DNA of 33,289 bases, from NCBI RefSeq assembly GCF_000967495.1, contig NZ_JXXU01000046.1:1-33289 (forward strand), given 5' to 3'. The notes below the pieces were generated by a model. That model ran no database searches. It was not told where the DNA came from and worked only from the letters and a program-made list of their open reading frames with translations. The DNA is from Vibrio neptunius (GTDB lineage Bacteria; Pseudomonadota; Gammaproteobacteria; Enterobacterales; Vibrionaceae). The translations under genes were made by a program, and so were the position numbers. Shown here one piece after another: positions 16,000-23,668 of this stretch (within the stretch, counting starts at the first letter, position 1; each line of letters starts with the position of its first letter).

Positions 16000-16344
16000 A
16001 TGTCAGTCGTGATTTATCACAACCCTCGTTGCTCAAAAAGCCGCCAAACTCTGGCGATTTTGGAAGAAAAGAATATTCAACCAGACATCATCAGATATCT
16101 CGACACACCACCGAGCGTGGCTGAATTAAAATCCCTGTTTGCACAGCTCAGCCTAGATAACGTCCGAGCTATGATGCGTACCAAGGAAGACGTTTACAAA
16201 GAGCTCAACCTTGCCGATGCAACAGACGAACAACTGTTTGAAGCAATGTCAGCTAATCCAAAATTGATTGAACGCCCTATCGTCGTCAGCAATGGTCAGG
16301 CGAAACACGGTCGCCCTCCAGAACAGGTGCTCGATATTCTATGA
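16000..16344 (+). CDS. yfgD: ArsC-family reductase (YfgD-like)
   Basis: Thioredoxin-fold protein of the glutaredoxin-dependent arsenate reductase family, 114 aa. The catalytic Cys11 is in YHNPRCSKSRQTLAIL, followed by the family stretches MMRTKEDVYKELN and PKLIERPIVV. It matches the E. coli gene that also follows bepA. There is no ars operon around it, so a role in arsenate resistance is unproven and it may serve another reduction. GGAG precedes the ATG. The stop codon overlaps the next start in an ATGA arrangement. Confidence 0.9.
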   Translation: MSVVIYHNPRCSKSRQTLAILEEKNIQPDIIRYLDTPPSVAELKSLFAQLSLDNVRAMMRTKEDVYKELNLADATDEQLFEAMSANPKLIERPIVVSNGQAKHGRPPEQVLDIL

Positions 16345-16907
16345 GTTGCCAGATTGTCGTTCTTTATTACACCCGACACGGTTCTACCCTCGCATTAGCA
16401 CGACAAATCGCCCGAGGAGTAGAATCTATTCCTCACTGCGAAGCCTTGATTCGAACAGTGGAAGACATAGATGAAAGGCAAACGGCCCAAGATCCTGTAC
16501 TGACGTTAAATGAACTGAAAGCATGTCACGGCCTCGCCATGGGTAGCCCGGTCTGGTTTGGTAATATGTCAGCGTCATTGAAACACTTCTGGGACCAGAC
16601 GACTTCATTATGGGTGTCTGGCGATTTGATCGATAAACCTGCATGCGTCTTTAGCTCATCTTCTAGTTTACATGGCGGGCAAGAGACCACCTTACAAACC
16701 ATGATGTTGCCTCTGCTACACCATGGCATGATGATCTTAGGGATTCCGTATTCTGAGCCAACACTGCACACCACGCAAACAGGTGGAACGCCTTACGGAG
16801 CGACATCGGTAACGCATGATGGATCATCGCTAAGTCAAGATGAAATGGAACTGGCACAACAACTGGGCAAACGCTTGGCAATCACTGCGTTAAAAATGAA
16901 GGACTGA
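16341..16907 (+). CDS. WrbA-like flavodoxin-fold NAD(P)H quinone oxidoreductase
   Basis: Flavodoxin-like protein (188 aa) of the WrbA/NAD(P)H-quinone reductase group, expected to bind FMN and reduce quinones by two electrons. The phosphate loop is YYTRHGSTLALARQIARG (about 9-26). The flavin-contact segments are MGSPVWFGNMSASLKHFWDQT and SSSSSLHGGQETTLQTMMLPLLHHGMM. It is similar to, but may not be orthologous with, E. coli WrbA, so no symbol is given. The start overlaps the ArsC-like stop by 4 bp, and the DUF2069 gene starts 4 bp after its stop. Confidence 0.87.
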   Translation: MSCQIVVLYYTRHGSTLALARQIARGVESIPHCEALIRTVEDIDERQTAQDPVLTLNELKACHGLAMGSPVWFGNMSASLKHFWDQTTSLWVSGDLIDKPACVFSSSSSLHGGQETTLQTMMLPLLHHGMMILGIPYSEPTLHTTQTGGTPYGATSVTHDGSSLSQDEMELAQQLGKRLAITALKMKD

Positions 16908-16911
16908 TGGC

Positions 16912-17331
16912 ATGCAGGAAATGCAATCTCAAACCAAATTATTCCGGCTTCTAGCGTTATGTGGAAACCTCGGCCTGCTTGCTTGGGTGACCTTATGGCA
17001 ACTGAGCTTATCTCCTCACCCTCATATTAGCAATATTTCGCTTGCTATTGCTTGGAGCATTCCACTGCTGTTGCCGTTACCCGGCATTCTAGCTGGAAAA
17101 CCGTACACACACGCTTGGGCCAACTTCGTGCTGATGCTGTACTTTCTGCATGCTTTAACCATACTTTATATCGACGATGGTGAACGCTGGTTAGCAGGGG
17201 TAGAACTGATGCTTACTGCTGCGGCCTTCGCCGGTAACATTCTTTATGCACGCGCGCGTGGTAAAGAGTTAGGGCTCAAGCTCAAACGGCTGTCAAAAGT
17301 AGAAAAAGAAGAAAAAGAACGGTTCGAATAA
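16912..17331 (+). CDS. DUF2069 inner-membrane protein
   Basis: Predicted membrane protein of 139 aa matching the DUF2069 family; function unknown. Four hydrophobic segments are visible (about 11-28, 39-60, 67-88 and 98-118). A basic and acidic charged C-terminal tail (KELGLKLKRLSKVEKEEKERFE) is probably cytoplasmic. The ATG at 16912 is chosen because AAGGA lies seven bases upstream; the second ATG at 16921 has worse spacing. It is the last gene of the bepA-ArsC-WrbA-like unit. Confidence 0.85.
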   Translation: MQEMQSQTKLFRLLALCGNLGLLAWVTLWQLSLSPHPHISNISLAIAWSIPLLLPLPGILAGKPYTHAWANFVLMLYFLHALTILYIDDGERWLAGVELMLTAAAFAGNILYARARGKELGLKLKRLSKVEKEEKERFE

Positions 17332-17360
17332 AAAAGGTCTGGCATTTGCCAGACCTTTTT
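17331..17360. terminator. Bidirectional terminator between the DUF2069 and DUF2066 genes
   Basis: AAAAAGGTCTGGC (17331-17343) pairs with GCCAGACCTTTTT (17348-17360) around an ATTT loop. It serves both convergent genes. Confidence 0.94.
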
Positions 17361-17361
17361 A

Positions 17362-18588
17362 CTATTCAATCAGTTCATCAATGGTAGCCTGATCACTGTC
17401 TGGCTCAGAGCTTTCAGTCTCTTGGCCTAAGATAATCGAGGGTTTACCTTGCCACTCATAGAGTAGTGTTTGCTCTGCAGGAGCAACGGTAGGTACATCC
17501 CCTGTGTGCTCTTCCGTCTTCACAGGCTGACCACTACTATCGACCTCTGTTTGCTGCTCAAGCTGCGATGGCTGCTCTAAGAAAGACGGCGACTCACTTG
17601 CACTGTCCAGTTGTACTACTGGGCCCATTCGAAGGACTTCTTGCTCAAATTCTGCCTGAGAAGCGAGCAAGTGAACATTAAAGGTCACGTGATTACCCTG
17701 AATTTTCTGAATATCTAACGATGCTACTGAGCTCAGCGTCTTAAGCTGCTTTTCTAAAGTAAAAAAGTCGACAGCATTGTCTAGTGAAGTAAATCGTACC
17801 TTAATGGTTTCAGAAGATTCGCTGGCGACAACAACCGCACTCTTTTTCGCATAGTAGTCACTGATTTGGTTCACCATCTTAGCCGTAGAATCTGCACCAC
17901 TGTTTGAACCAGAGACAGGGGCTTGGCGTGTTACACCGATGGTTGCAGGTTTTTGATCATACAAAGTCCAGCGCAACGATTTACCCTGCACTCGCACAAC
18001 GATTACAGCATCAGCGGGATAACGCTGGCTCGCTTCACCAACAGGACGAGCAAAGCCACCCCACAGGTCAGAGGCAGCGACCCCTGTAATGTCGTCGAAA
18101 TCTCCAACAGGCACAGTCAGAGGTAATCCACGCTTTTGAGCTTCAACGCGCATCTGATTCAATAATGGGGAATCTGAGTGTTCCCAACTAATACTGCGGT
18201 CATACTGCGTCTCTTCAACTAGCCATACCAGCAAGTTGGCACGGGCTGCTGGCCAAATCGGGAGCTGAGCCTGACTTAGTAGAGAGCGGATATGAGGAGC
18301 ACTAAAGCCTAGTCGAAGTGTTTGCTGGCCATCAAGCTGACCGTAACTGATTTGCGAAAGGTACTGAGAATTTTGTTTCAGAGCCTTTTGTACGACCTGA
18401 TTCGATAGCGCACTTTGATCGCCAGAAGCACGAACGATGATCTCTTTCATTCCATCAACACGAGCTTGTACGTCGGCATTTTCAACGCTTTGATCAAGTA
18501 CAATCTCAGTTTGATATAAATCTACATTGGTCAAAGCAGCGGCAGGGAACCCCACCAGCCCTAAAGCCAACAAAACTAAATGGCGCAT
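17362..18588 (-). CDS. DUF2066 exported protein
   Basis: Protein of 408 aa with a signal peptide (MRHLVLLALGLVGFPAAA) and the DUF2066 domain; function not known. The N-terminal part shows TNVDLYQTEIVLD and KEIIVRASGDQSALSN. The middle contains PADAVIVVRV and WTLYDQKP, and about residue 250-320 forms an alpha/beta region. The last 80 residues are Glu/Ser/Pro rich and probably disordered. In many gammaproteobacteria this family is encoded near purM or hda, neither of which is in this window. No lipobox is present, so it is likely soluble in the periplasm. Confidence 0.82.
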   Translation of the reverse strand: MRHLVLLALGLVGFPAAALTNVDLYQTEIVLDQSVENADVQARVDGMKEIIVRASGDQSALSNQVVQKALKQNSQYLSQISYGQLDGQQTLRLGFSAPHIRSLLSQAQLPIWPAARANLLVWLVEETQYDRSISWEHSDSPLLNQMRVEAQKRGLPLTVPVGDFDDITGVAASDLWGGFARPVGEASQRYPADAVIVVRVQGKSLRWTLYDQKPATIGVTRQAPVSGSNSGADSTAKMVNQISDYYAKKSAVVVASESSETIKVRFTSLDNAVDFFTLEKQLKTLSSVASLDIQKIQGNHVTFNVHLLASQAEFEQEVLRMGPVVQLDSASESPSFLEQPSQLEQQTEVDSSGQPVKTEEHTGDVPTVAPAEQTLLYEWQGKPSIILGQETESSEPDSDQATIDELIE

Positions 18589-18739
18589 AGCTTTCCTAAG
18601 GTCAATTCTTCATTGCAGCTTCGGATGATAAGCAACTATCCCATCTTGAGCAACTAAAGGTCGGATTTATGTGTTTTAGCACCCTTAACTTATCACGCTA
18701 ACAGATGGGTTAATTATTGTTTATTTGACCTACTTCAGA

Positions 18740-18755
18740 TTGCAAACGATTGCCA
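18740..18755 (+). promoter_or_regulatory. PurR-type operator in front of uraA
   Basis: GCAAACGATTGC (18742-18753) fits the PurR core GCAAACGnTTGC at every fixed position. It overlaps the candidate -35 element, where a repressor would block transcription. Confidence 0.7.
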
Positions 18756-18767
18756 AGGTGATAAAAT
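18740..18767 (+). promoter_or_regulatory. Candidate uraA promoter
   Basis: TTGCAA (18740-18745) and TAAAAT (18762-18767) are 16 bp apart. The -35 element lies inside the PurR-type operator. uraA starts about 70 bp further on, after a good AAGGAG ribosome site. The rest of the 18589-18836 gap shows nothing clear. Confidence 0.5.
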
Positions 18768-18836
18768 CCCGCGAATTTTATTTTTCTGTTGAGCATTGAC
18801 CTATTGCTCTTCGATCTAACATACAAGGAGTAAGCT

Positions 18837-20081
18837 ATGAAAAACGCCATCCAAGGTGCGCAGATGCTATTTGTCGCATTTGGGGCTCTCGTGTTAGTGC
18901 CGTTGCTAACCGGATTAGACCCTAGTGTCGCTCTGTTTGGTGCAGGCGTCGGCACCCTTCTTTTTCAACTTGTTACTCGCCGCTCTGTTCCTATCTTTCT
19001 TGCTTCCTCTTTTGCTTTTATTGCTCCTATTCTCTATGGAGTTCAAACCTGGGGTATTCCCGCCACTATGGGGGGGCTAATGGCAGCTGGGTGCGTATAT
19101 GTTGCTATGGGAGCGCTAATTAAAGCACGTGGTGTAGAAATTATTCACAGGTTGCTTCCACCCGTAGTTGTCGGACCGGTCATCATGGTAATTGGTTTAG
19201 GCTTGGCTCCGGTAGCGGTCAATATGGCGCTGGGCAAAGTAGATGGCTCACAAGTCATTGATGGCAATGCTTCTTTGGTAATCTCAGTTGCGTCTTTGTT
19301 AACGACCATCATTCTAAGCGTTTTCGCCAAAGGTTTCCTCAAACTGACCCCCATTCTCGGTGGTATCATTGTCGGCTATGCGCTGAGCCTAGGTTATGGC
19401 ATCGTTGACTTCGAGCCAGTGCATAAAGCGGCTTGGTTTGCATTGCCAAACTTTACCACTCCAGAATTTAACATCAACGCTATCTTGTTTATGATTCCTG
19501 TCGCGATTGCACCTGCTGTTGAACACGTAGGGGATATGCTTGCAATCTCGAACGTAACAGGTAAGGACTACATTAAAAAGCCTGGCTTACATCGCACCAT
19601 TGCTGGTGACGGTGTGGCAACCATAGCCGCTTCTATGGTCGGTGCTCCACCAAATACGACCTACTCAGAAGTGACGGGAGCAGTCATGCTGACTAAAGCG
19701 TTTAATCCTGTGATCATGACATGGGCCGCAGTAAGTGCGATTGTGTTAGCACTAGTAGGAAAGCTTGGTGCAGCACTGCAGACCATCCCTATGCCTGTCA
19801 TGGGCGGTATTATGATTTTGCTGTTTGGCTCAATAGCCACTGTCGGTTTAAATACGTTGATTAAGAATAATGTCGACCTGCACAAATCACGTAACCTGGT
19901 TATCGTCGCAATCACCCTAGTATTTGGGATCGGTGGTATGGCTTTTGGTATCGGCGAGTTCAGCCTTCAAGGTGTGAGTTTATGCGGTATTGTTGCTATT
20001 CTTCTTAACCTATTGCTTCCGAAAGACTTGGGCGAAAACCACGTCGTGGATAACGCGCAAATAGAAGACGACCTCAAATAG
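18837..20081 (+). CDS. uraA: Uracil permease (NCS2 family)
   Basis: Inner-membrane uracil:H+ symporter of the nucleobase-cation symporter-2 family, 414 aa with about 14 helices or half-helices. The substrate-site glutamates are present in the VEHVGD and NTTYSEVTG motifs, corresponding to E. coli UraA Glu241 and Glu290. The stretches FLASSFAFIAPIL, KPGLHRTIAGDGVATI and QTIPMPVMGGIMILLFG are typical. Xanthine transporters share the fold, so uracil is likely rather than certain. Neither upp nor hda is adjacent, unlike E. coli. A PurR-type box overlies the promoter, suggesting control by purine supply. Confidence 0.88.
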   Translation: MKNAIQGAQMLFVAFGALVLVPLLTGLDPSVALFGAGVGTLLFQLVTRRSVPIFLASSFAFIAPILYGVQTWGIPATMGGLMAAGCVYVAMGALIKARGVEIIHRLLPPVVVGPVIMVIGLGLAPVAVNMALGKVDGSQVIDGNASLVISVASLLTTIILSVFAKGFLKLTPILGGIIVGYALSLGYGIVDFEPVHKAAWFALPNFTTPEFNINAILFMIPVAIAPAVEHVGDMLAISNVTGKDYIKKPGLHRTIAGDGVATIAASMVGAPPNTTYSEVTGAVMLTKAFNPVIMTWAAVSAIVLALVGKLGAALQTIPMPVMGGIMILLFGSIATVGLNTLIKNNVDLHKSRNLVIVAITLVFGIGGMAFGIGEFSLQGVSLCGIVAILLNLLLPKDLGENHVVDNAQIEDDLK

Positions 20082-20085
20082 GATT

Positions 20086-20115
20086 AAAAAAGGGTTGATA
20101 CATCAACCCTTTTTT
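20086..20115. terminator. Bidirectional terminator between uraA and ybaK
   Basis: GGGTTGA (20092-20098) pairs with TCAACCC (20103-20109) around a 4-nt loop, flanked by six A and six T. Confidence 0.93.
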
Positions 20116-20147
20116 AAATCAACCCATCAAACGATTTGAACCGCTGG

Positions 20148-20621
20148 TTACAGACACAGCTCTGCAAATTGCCCACGAGTCAATGCAGCTAAATCTCTTG
20201 GCGCTAATTCTATTTCCAAACCACGTTTACCAGCACTCACACAAATCGTCTCCCTATGTTGTGCGCTCTGATGGATAAAAGTAGGTAACATTTTTTTCTG
20301 GCCAAGCGGGCTAATCCCCCCTACTACGTAACCCGTCGTTTTTTGCGCGATATCAGGGTTAGCCATTTCTACCTTCTTCGCTTTCGCGGCTTTAGCGGCC
20401 AGTTTCAGATTCAGTTTTTGATCGACCGGAATCACTGCAACCGCCAAGTTTTTAGGCTCACCATTGATACAGAACAATAGGGTTTTAAATACTTGCTCTG
20501 GGTCCTGCCCTAAAGCTTCAACCGCTTCCAAACCATAACTCTCGGTGCGGGGATCGTGGTCATAGTGATGAACGATGTGGGTGACTTTTTTCTTCTTTGC
20601 GAGGTTGATTGCAGGGGTCAT
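20148..20621 (-). CDS. ybaK: Cys-tRNA(Pro)/Cys-tRNA(Cys) deacylase YbaK
   Basis: Trans-editing enzyme that hydrolyses Cys-tRNA(Pro) formed by prolyl-tRNA synthetase. It is 157 aa and aligns with E. coli YbaK along its whole length. The catalytic lysine is in DPEQVFKTLLF (Lys46). KKVEMANPDIAQKTTGYVVGGISPLGQKK and SAGKRGLEIELAPRDLA are family stretches. The ribosome site before the ATG is weak (GGA). It lies alone between uraA and the nucleotidase gene, with terminators on both sides. Confidence 0.95.
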   Translation of the reverse strand: MTPAINLAKKKKVTHIVHHYDHDPRTESYGLEAVEALGQDPEQVFKTLLFCINGEPKNLAVAVIPVDQKLNLKLAAKAAKAKKVEMANPDIAQKTTGYVVGGISPLGQKKMLPTFIHQSAQHRETICVSAGKRGLEIELAPRDLAALTRGQFAELCL

Positions 20622-20644
20622 GCTGGTTCCATAGGGTCAATAAC

Positions 20645-20673
20645 AAAAAGCGCTGCAAAATGAGCAGCGCTTT
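20645..20673 (-). terminator. Terminator downstream of the nucleotidase gene
   Basis: AAAGCGCTGC (20647-20656) pairs with GCAGCGCTTT (20664-20673) around a 7-nt loop, with a U run when read on the minus strand. It follows the nucleotidase stop and precedes ybaK on the same strand. Confidence 0.9.
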
Positions 20674-20704
20674 AAGTTAATGAGATTTCGAAGTTTTAGT
20701 CAAC

Positions 20705-22366
20705 TTACTTGTAAACAATCTCGCCAGCAGGAGCGTACTTGTTCACATCAACAGGGCTGTTCTCTTCTAGATACTCTTTTAGAACTTCAGCGTCTACGAA
20801 ACCAGTGTTGACGTAGCCTGGGTGCCCTGTCAGTTTAGGGTAGCCGTCGCCACCAGCCGCATTAAAGCTTGGGATAGTGAAACGGTAAGTCTTATCTAAA
20901 CGAAGCTGTTCACCACCGATCACAACATTCGATACTTTGCCGTTTGCCACTGTCATAGAAATACCGGCAAACTGCGCGTATGCACCAGAATCAATAGGTT
21001 TAGTTGCAACAACGTTCAGGTAATCCAGAACCTCTTTACCTGACATATCCGTGTAAGTGACGATATTCGCGAATGGCTGTACTTTCAGTACGTCTTTATA
21101 TGTTACGTCGCCCGCTTCGATTGAATCGCGTACACCACCAGAGTTCATAACGGCAAAATCAGCTTTCGCACGTTCCATGTGTGCTGCTGCAATCAAACGA
21201 CCTAGGTTAGTTTGCTTGAATCGAACGACATTACGGTCACCTTCTAGTTTACCGTTGGTGTCTGCAATCTTAACGTCCAACTGCGCTTTACCTTTTTCTT
21301 GGTAAGGACGTAGGAATTCCAGTAGCTCTTCATCTTGCTTGATTTCATCTTCAATAAGAACACGCTGCTTCTTACCGTCAATTTTAACCTTCTTCTTAAG
21401 GTTCACTGGGATTAGGTCATAACTCACCATCTCTAGCTCGCCATTACGGAATTCGTAATCTGCACGACCTACATATTTACCCCACTCATGAGCCTGAACA
21501 ATGTAGGTACCGTTTTGTAGATCTGGCTTACATTCGTCAGAAGGTTTGAAGTTCTTTTTAACGACATTTGGAGCTTCCATACAGACTGGTTCTTGAGAGT
21601 GGCCACCCACAATCATATCTAGAGAACCTTCATCTAGGTAACGAGCAAGAGCCACATCACCTGGTGCATTTACACCACGCTTACCATCTTCGTAATGGCC
21701 CATATGTGTAACAGCAAAAATCAAATCGGGCTTTTCTGTTTTTTTAAGCTCAGCGATCAACTTTTTCGCTTCCACTTTAGGATCGCGGAAATCGATACCA
21801 TCAATAAACTCTGGGTTACCGATTTTCGCCGTATCTTCCGTGGTTAGACCAATAACTGCAATTTTAATACCCTGCTTATCAAACATCTGGTAAGCCTGGA
21901 ACATACGCTTACCTGTTTCTTTATCGTAGATGTTTGCTGAAAGCATTGGGAAGTTAGCCCACTCTTGTTGTTTGAAAAGCACGTCAAGTGGATTATCGAA
22001 CTCGTGGTTACCTAGGGCCATTGCGTCGTAACCGATTTTGTTCATACCTTTAAAATCTGGTTCTGCGTCTTGCAGATCAGACTCTGGCACACCCGTATTG
22101 ATGTCACCACCTGAGAGTAAAAGAAGGCTTCCCCCTTCGGCTTCGACTTCCGCACGCAACTCGTCAACCAATGTTTTACGAGCAGCCATACCATACTCAC
22201 CATATTTATTCTGCCAAAAACGACCATGGTGGTCATTGGTGTGCAGAACCGTCAACTTATAAGTTTTATCCGTCTCCCACTCTTGTTGGGGTGCTGTCGC
22301 ACAACCAGCGAGAGTTGCAAGAATCGCTGCGCTGAGTGCGGTTTTTACAATTAGGCGTTGCTTCAT
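20705..22366 (-). CDS. ushA: 5'-nucleotidase/UDP-sugar hydrolase lipoprotein (UshA/NutA)
   Basis: Cell-surface or periplasmic enzyme that dephosphorylates external nucleotides so that nucleosides and phosphate can be taken up. The ATG at 22366 gives 553 aa; a longer reading from 22420 lacks a signal. A lipobox is present (LATLAGC, Cys22), as in the membrane-bound Vibrio NutA rather than the soluble E. coli UshA. The metallophosphoesterase domain shows LHTNDHHGRFW (41-51), ALGNHEFDN and GGHSQEPVC. The C-terminal nucleotidase domain contains AVMNSGGVRDSIEAGDVTYKDVLKVQPF and SFNAAGGDGYPKL. The name nutA may be preferred in vibrios. The upstream region holds PurR-like half-sites. Confidence 0.93.
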   Translation of the reverse strand: MKQRLIVKTALSAAILATLAGCATAPQQEWETDKTYKLTVLHTNDHHGRFWQNKYGEYGMAARKTLVDELRAEVEAEGGSLLLLSGGDINTGVPESDLQDAEPDFKGMNKIGYDAMALGNHEFDNPLDVLFKQQEWANFPMLSANIYDKETGKRMFQAYQMFDKQGIKIAVIGLTTEDTAKIGNPEFIDGIDFRDPKVEAKKLIAELKKTEKPDLIFAVTHMGHYEDGKRGVNAPGDVALARYLDEGSLDMIVGGHSQEPVCMEAPNVVKKNFKPSDECKPDLQNGTYIVQAHEWGKYVGRADYEFRNGELEMVSYDLIPVNLKKKVKIDGKKQRVLIEDEIKQDEELLEFLRPYQEKGKAQLDVKIADTNGKLEGDRNVVRFKQTNLGRLIAAAHMERAKADFAVMNSGGVRDSIEAGDVTYKDVLKVQPFANIVTYTDMSGKEVLDYLNVVATKPIDSGAYAQFAGISMTVANGKVSNVVIGGEQLRLDKTYRFTIPSFNAAGGDGYPKLTGHPGYVNTGFVDAEVLKEYLEENSPVDVNKYAPAGEIVYK

Positions 22367-22584
22367 TGTTATACCTTTGAAATTTTTTGGGGTTTTCACT
22401 GCATTAAATACCGAGTGCATTGAACAGACATGGTCAGCAATTCATCGCTGATAACTCAGTAAAACTTGAACCAGTTTAAGTTAACCGATTTGGAGTAACA
22501 TCTTGATTTCATATTTATGTAGAGCAGATCACCCTAATTGATATTTAAGTGTGTAACAAAGCAGCATAATTGCACTTGTTCTAA

Positions 22585-22655
22585 CAAACGGTCACAAGCA
22601 AACGATTGACTGTGAGTGAATGTCACTAAACCGTTAGTGTGAGATTGACCGTTTG
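22585..22655. repeat. Inverted repeat CAAACGGTCA / TGACCGTTTG
   Basis: CAAACGGTCA (22585-22594) is repeated exactly in inverted orientation as TGACCGTTTG (22646-22655), 51 bases apart. A smaller inverted repeat, CACTAA (22624-22629) and TTAGTG (22634-22639), lies between. The arrangement suggests a two-site operator, though a hairpin in RNA cannot be excluded. Confidence 0.6.
22598..22609. promoter_or_regulatory. PurR-like site upstream of the nucleotidase gene
   Basis: GCAAACGATTGA matches the PurR core GCAAACGnTTGC in all fixed positions but the last, and its first eleven bases equal those of the uraA operator. It lies within the CAAACGGTCA inverted repeat. Because it is about 230 bp from the nucleotidase start, its role is uncertain. 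Confidence 0.35.
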
Positions 22656-22725
22656 CTCAACACAGAACGAAAACATCCCCGTCTTATTGAGCGAGGTCAT
22701 CGTGCATTTAAAGCGCTACGAAAAC

Positions 22726-22758
22726 AAAAAAGGTGAGTCAATTGACTCACCTTTTTTT
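22726..22758. terminator. Perfect palindromic terminator downstream of kdsA
   Basis: A 20-bp perfect palindrome (22732-22751, arms GGTGAGTCAA and its complement) is flanked by six A and seven T. It ends the hemA-to-kdsA operon on the minus strand and could also stop plus-strand transcription. Confidence 0.93.
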
Positions 22759-22770
22759 AAACATCGAAGA

Positions 22771-23622
22771 CTATTTAATCTCAATGTGCTCGAAGCCTTT
22801 AATCAAGTCATCCAGCGCTTTCATTTGCGCGAGGAAAGGTTCCAACTTGTCTAACGGCAATGCTGATGGGCCATCACATCTTGCTTGCTCTGGGTCGGGA
22901 TGTGCTTCAATAAATAGACCAGCAATACCAGTCGCAAGACCCGCTTTTGCCAATTCAACCGTCTGCTCACGGCGCCCGCCAGATGCTGAACCTGAAGGAT
23001 CACGCATTTGCAGTGCGTGGGTCACATCAAAAATAATTGGGCTACCTTTTGACGCATTCTTCATCACACCGAAGCCCAGCATATCAACCACTAGGTTATC
23101 GTAACCGTGACAAGAACCACGCTCACATAGAATGATATTGTCATTGCCGCATTCACTGAACTTATCAACAATGTTCCCCACCTGGCCCGGACTCATAAAC
23201 TGAGGTTTTTTAACGTTAATCACAGCACCTGTTTTTGCCATCGCTTCAACAAGATCAGTTTGGCGAGCCAAAAACGCTGGCAGCTGGATTACATCCACCA
23301 CGTCAGCGACAGGCTGCGCCTGAGCCTCTGTGTGTACATCAGTAATAATTTTCACACCGAACGTGTCTTTAAGCTCTTGGAAAATTTTCATTCCCTCCTC
23401 AAGACCTGGACCGCGGTATGAATGAACAGAGCTACGATTCGCCTTGTCAAAAGACGCTTTGAACACATATGGAATGCCAAGCTTTTCTGTCACTTTGACA
23501 TAGTGTTCACAGATCTGCATAGCCAGATCACGAGATTCAAGAACATTCATGCCTGCAAACAACGTAAACGGCTTGTCGTTGGCAACTGGAATATCACCAA
23601 CATGAACGATTTTCTGTTCCAT
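22771..23622 (-). CDS. kdsA: KDO-8-phosphate synthase
   Basis: Condenses phosphoenolpyruvate and arabinose 5-phosphate to KDO 8-phosphate for the inner core of LPS. The ATG at 23622 gives 283 aa, the family length; an upstream start at 23655 adds eleven unrelated residues. Conserved segments are FTLFAGMNVLESRDLAM, FKASFDKANRSS, PGLEEG, IQLPAFLARQTDL, CERGSCHGYDNLVVDM and DVTHALQMRDPSG. Asn in AGMNVLES, rather than Cys, is typical of the metal-independent class. It is the last gene of the hemA operon. Confidence 0.97.
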   Translation of the reverse strand: MEQKIVHVGDIPVANDKPFTLFAGMNVLESRDLAMQICEHYVKVTEKLGIPYVFKASFDKANRSSVHSYRGPGLEEGMKIFQELKDTFGVKIITDVHTEAQAQPVADVVDVIQLPAFLARQTDLVEAMAKTGAVINVKKPQFMSPGQVGNIVDKFSECGNDNIILCERGSCHGYDNLVVDMLGFGVMKNASKGSPIIFDVTHALQMRDPSGSASGGRREQTVELAKAGLATGIAGLFIEAHPDPEQARCDGPSALPLDKLEPFLAQMKALDDLIKGFEHIEIK

Positions 23623-23668
23623 TATTTTCTCTCTATTTCTATGTATATATGCCAACCTAGTGCTGGGC

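Larger units (their letters stand above)
22367..22725. other. Long upstream region of the nucleotidase gene
   Basis: About 360 bases lie between the nucleotidase start and the kdsA terminator. The half near kdsA holds a cluster of CAAACG-type half-sites (see separate entries). The half near the nucleotidase is AT rich and should hold its minus-strand promoter, but no pair of elements stands out. One open frame from 22639 runs into kdsA on the other strand and has no family resemblance. No credible gene was seen. Confidence 0.5.

Noticed and set aside
22611..22627. CRP-like site TGTGA...TCACT
   Set aside because: The half-sites are separated by 7 bases instead of 6 and the second half is imperfect.
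22611..22758. Possible small RNA ending at the symmetrical terminator
   Set aside because: The terminator would work, but no acceptable plus-strand -35/-10 pair was found between 22600 and 22720; the terminator is explained by kdsA.
22639..22854. 71-codon open frame running into the end of kdsA
   Set aside because: It passes through the kdsA terminator and overlaps kdsA on the opposite strand; it lacks a ribosome site.
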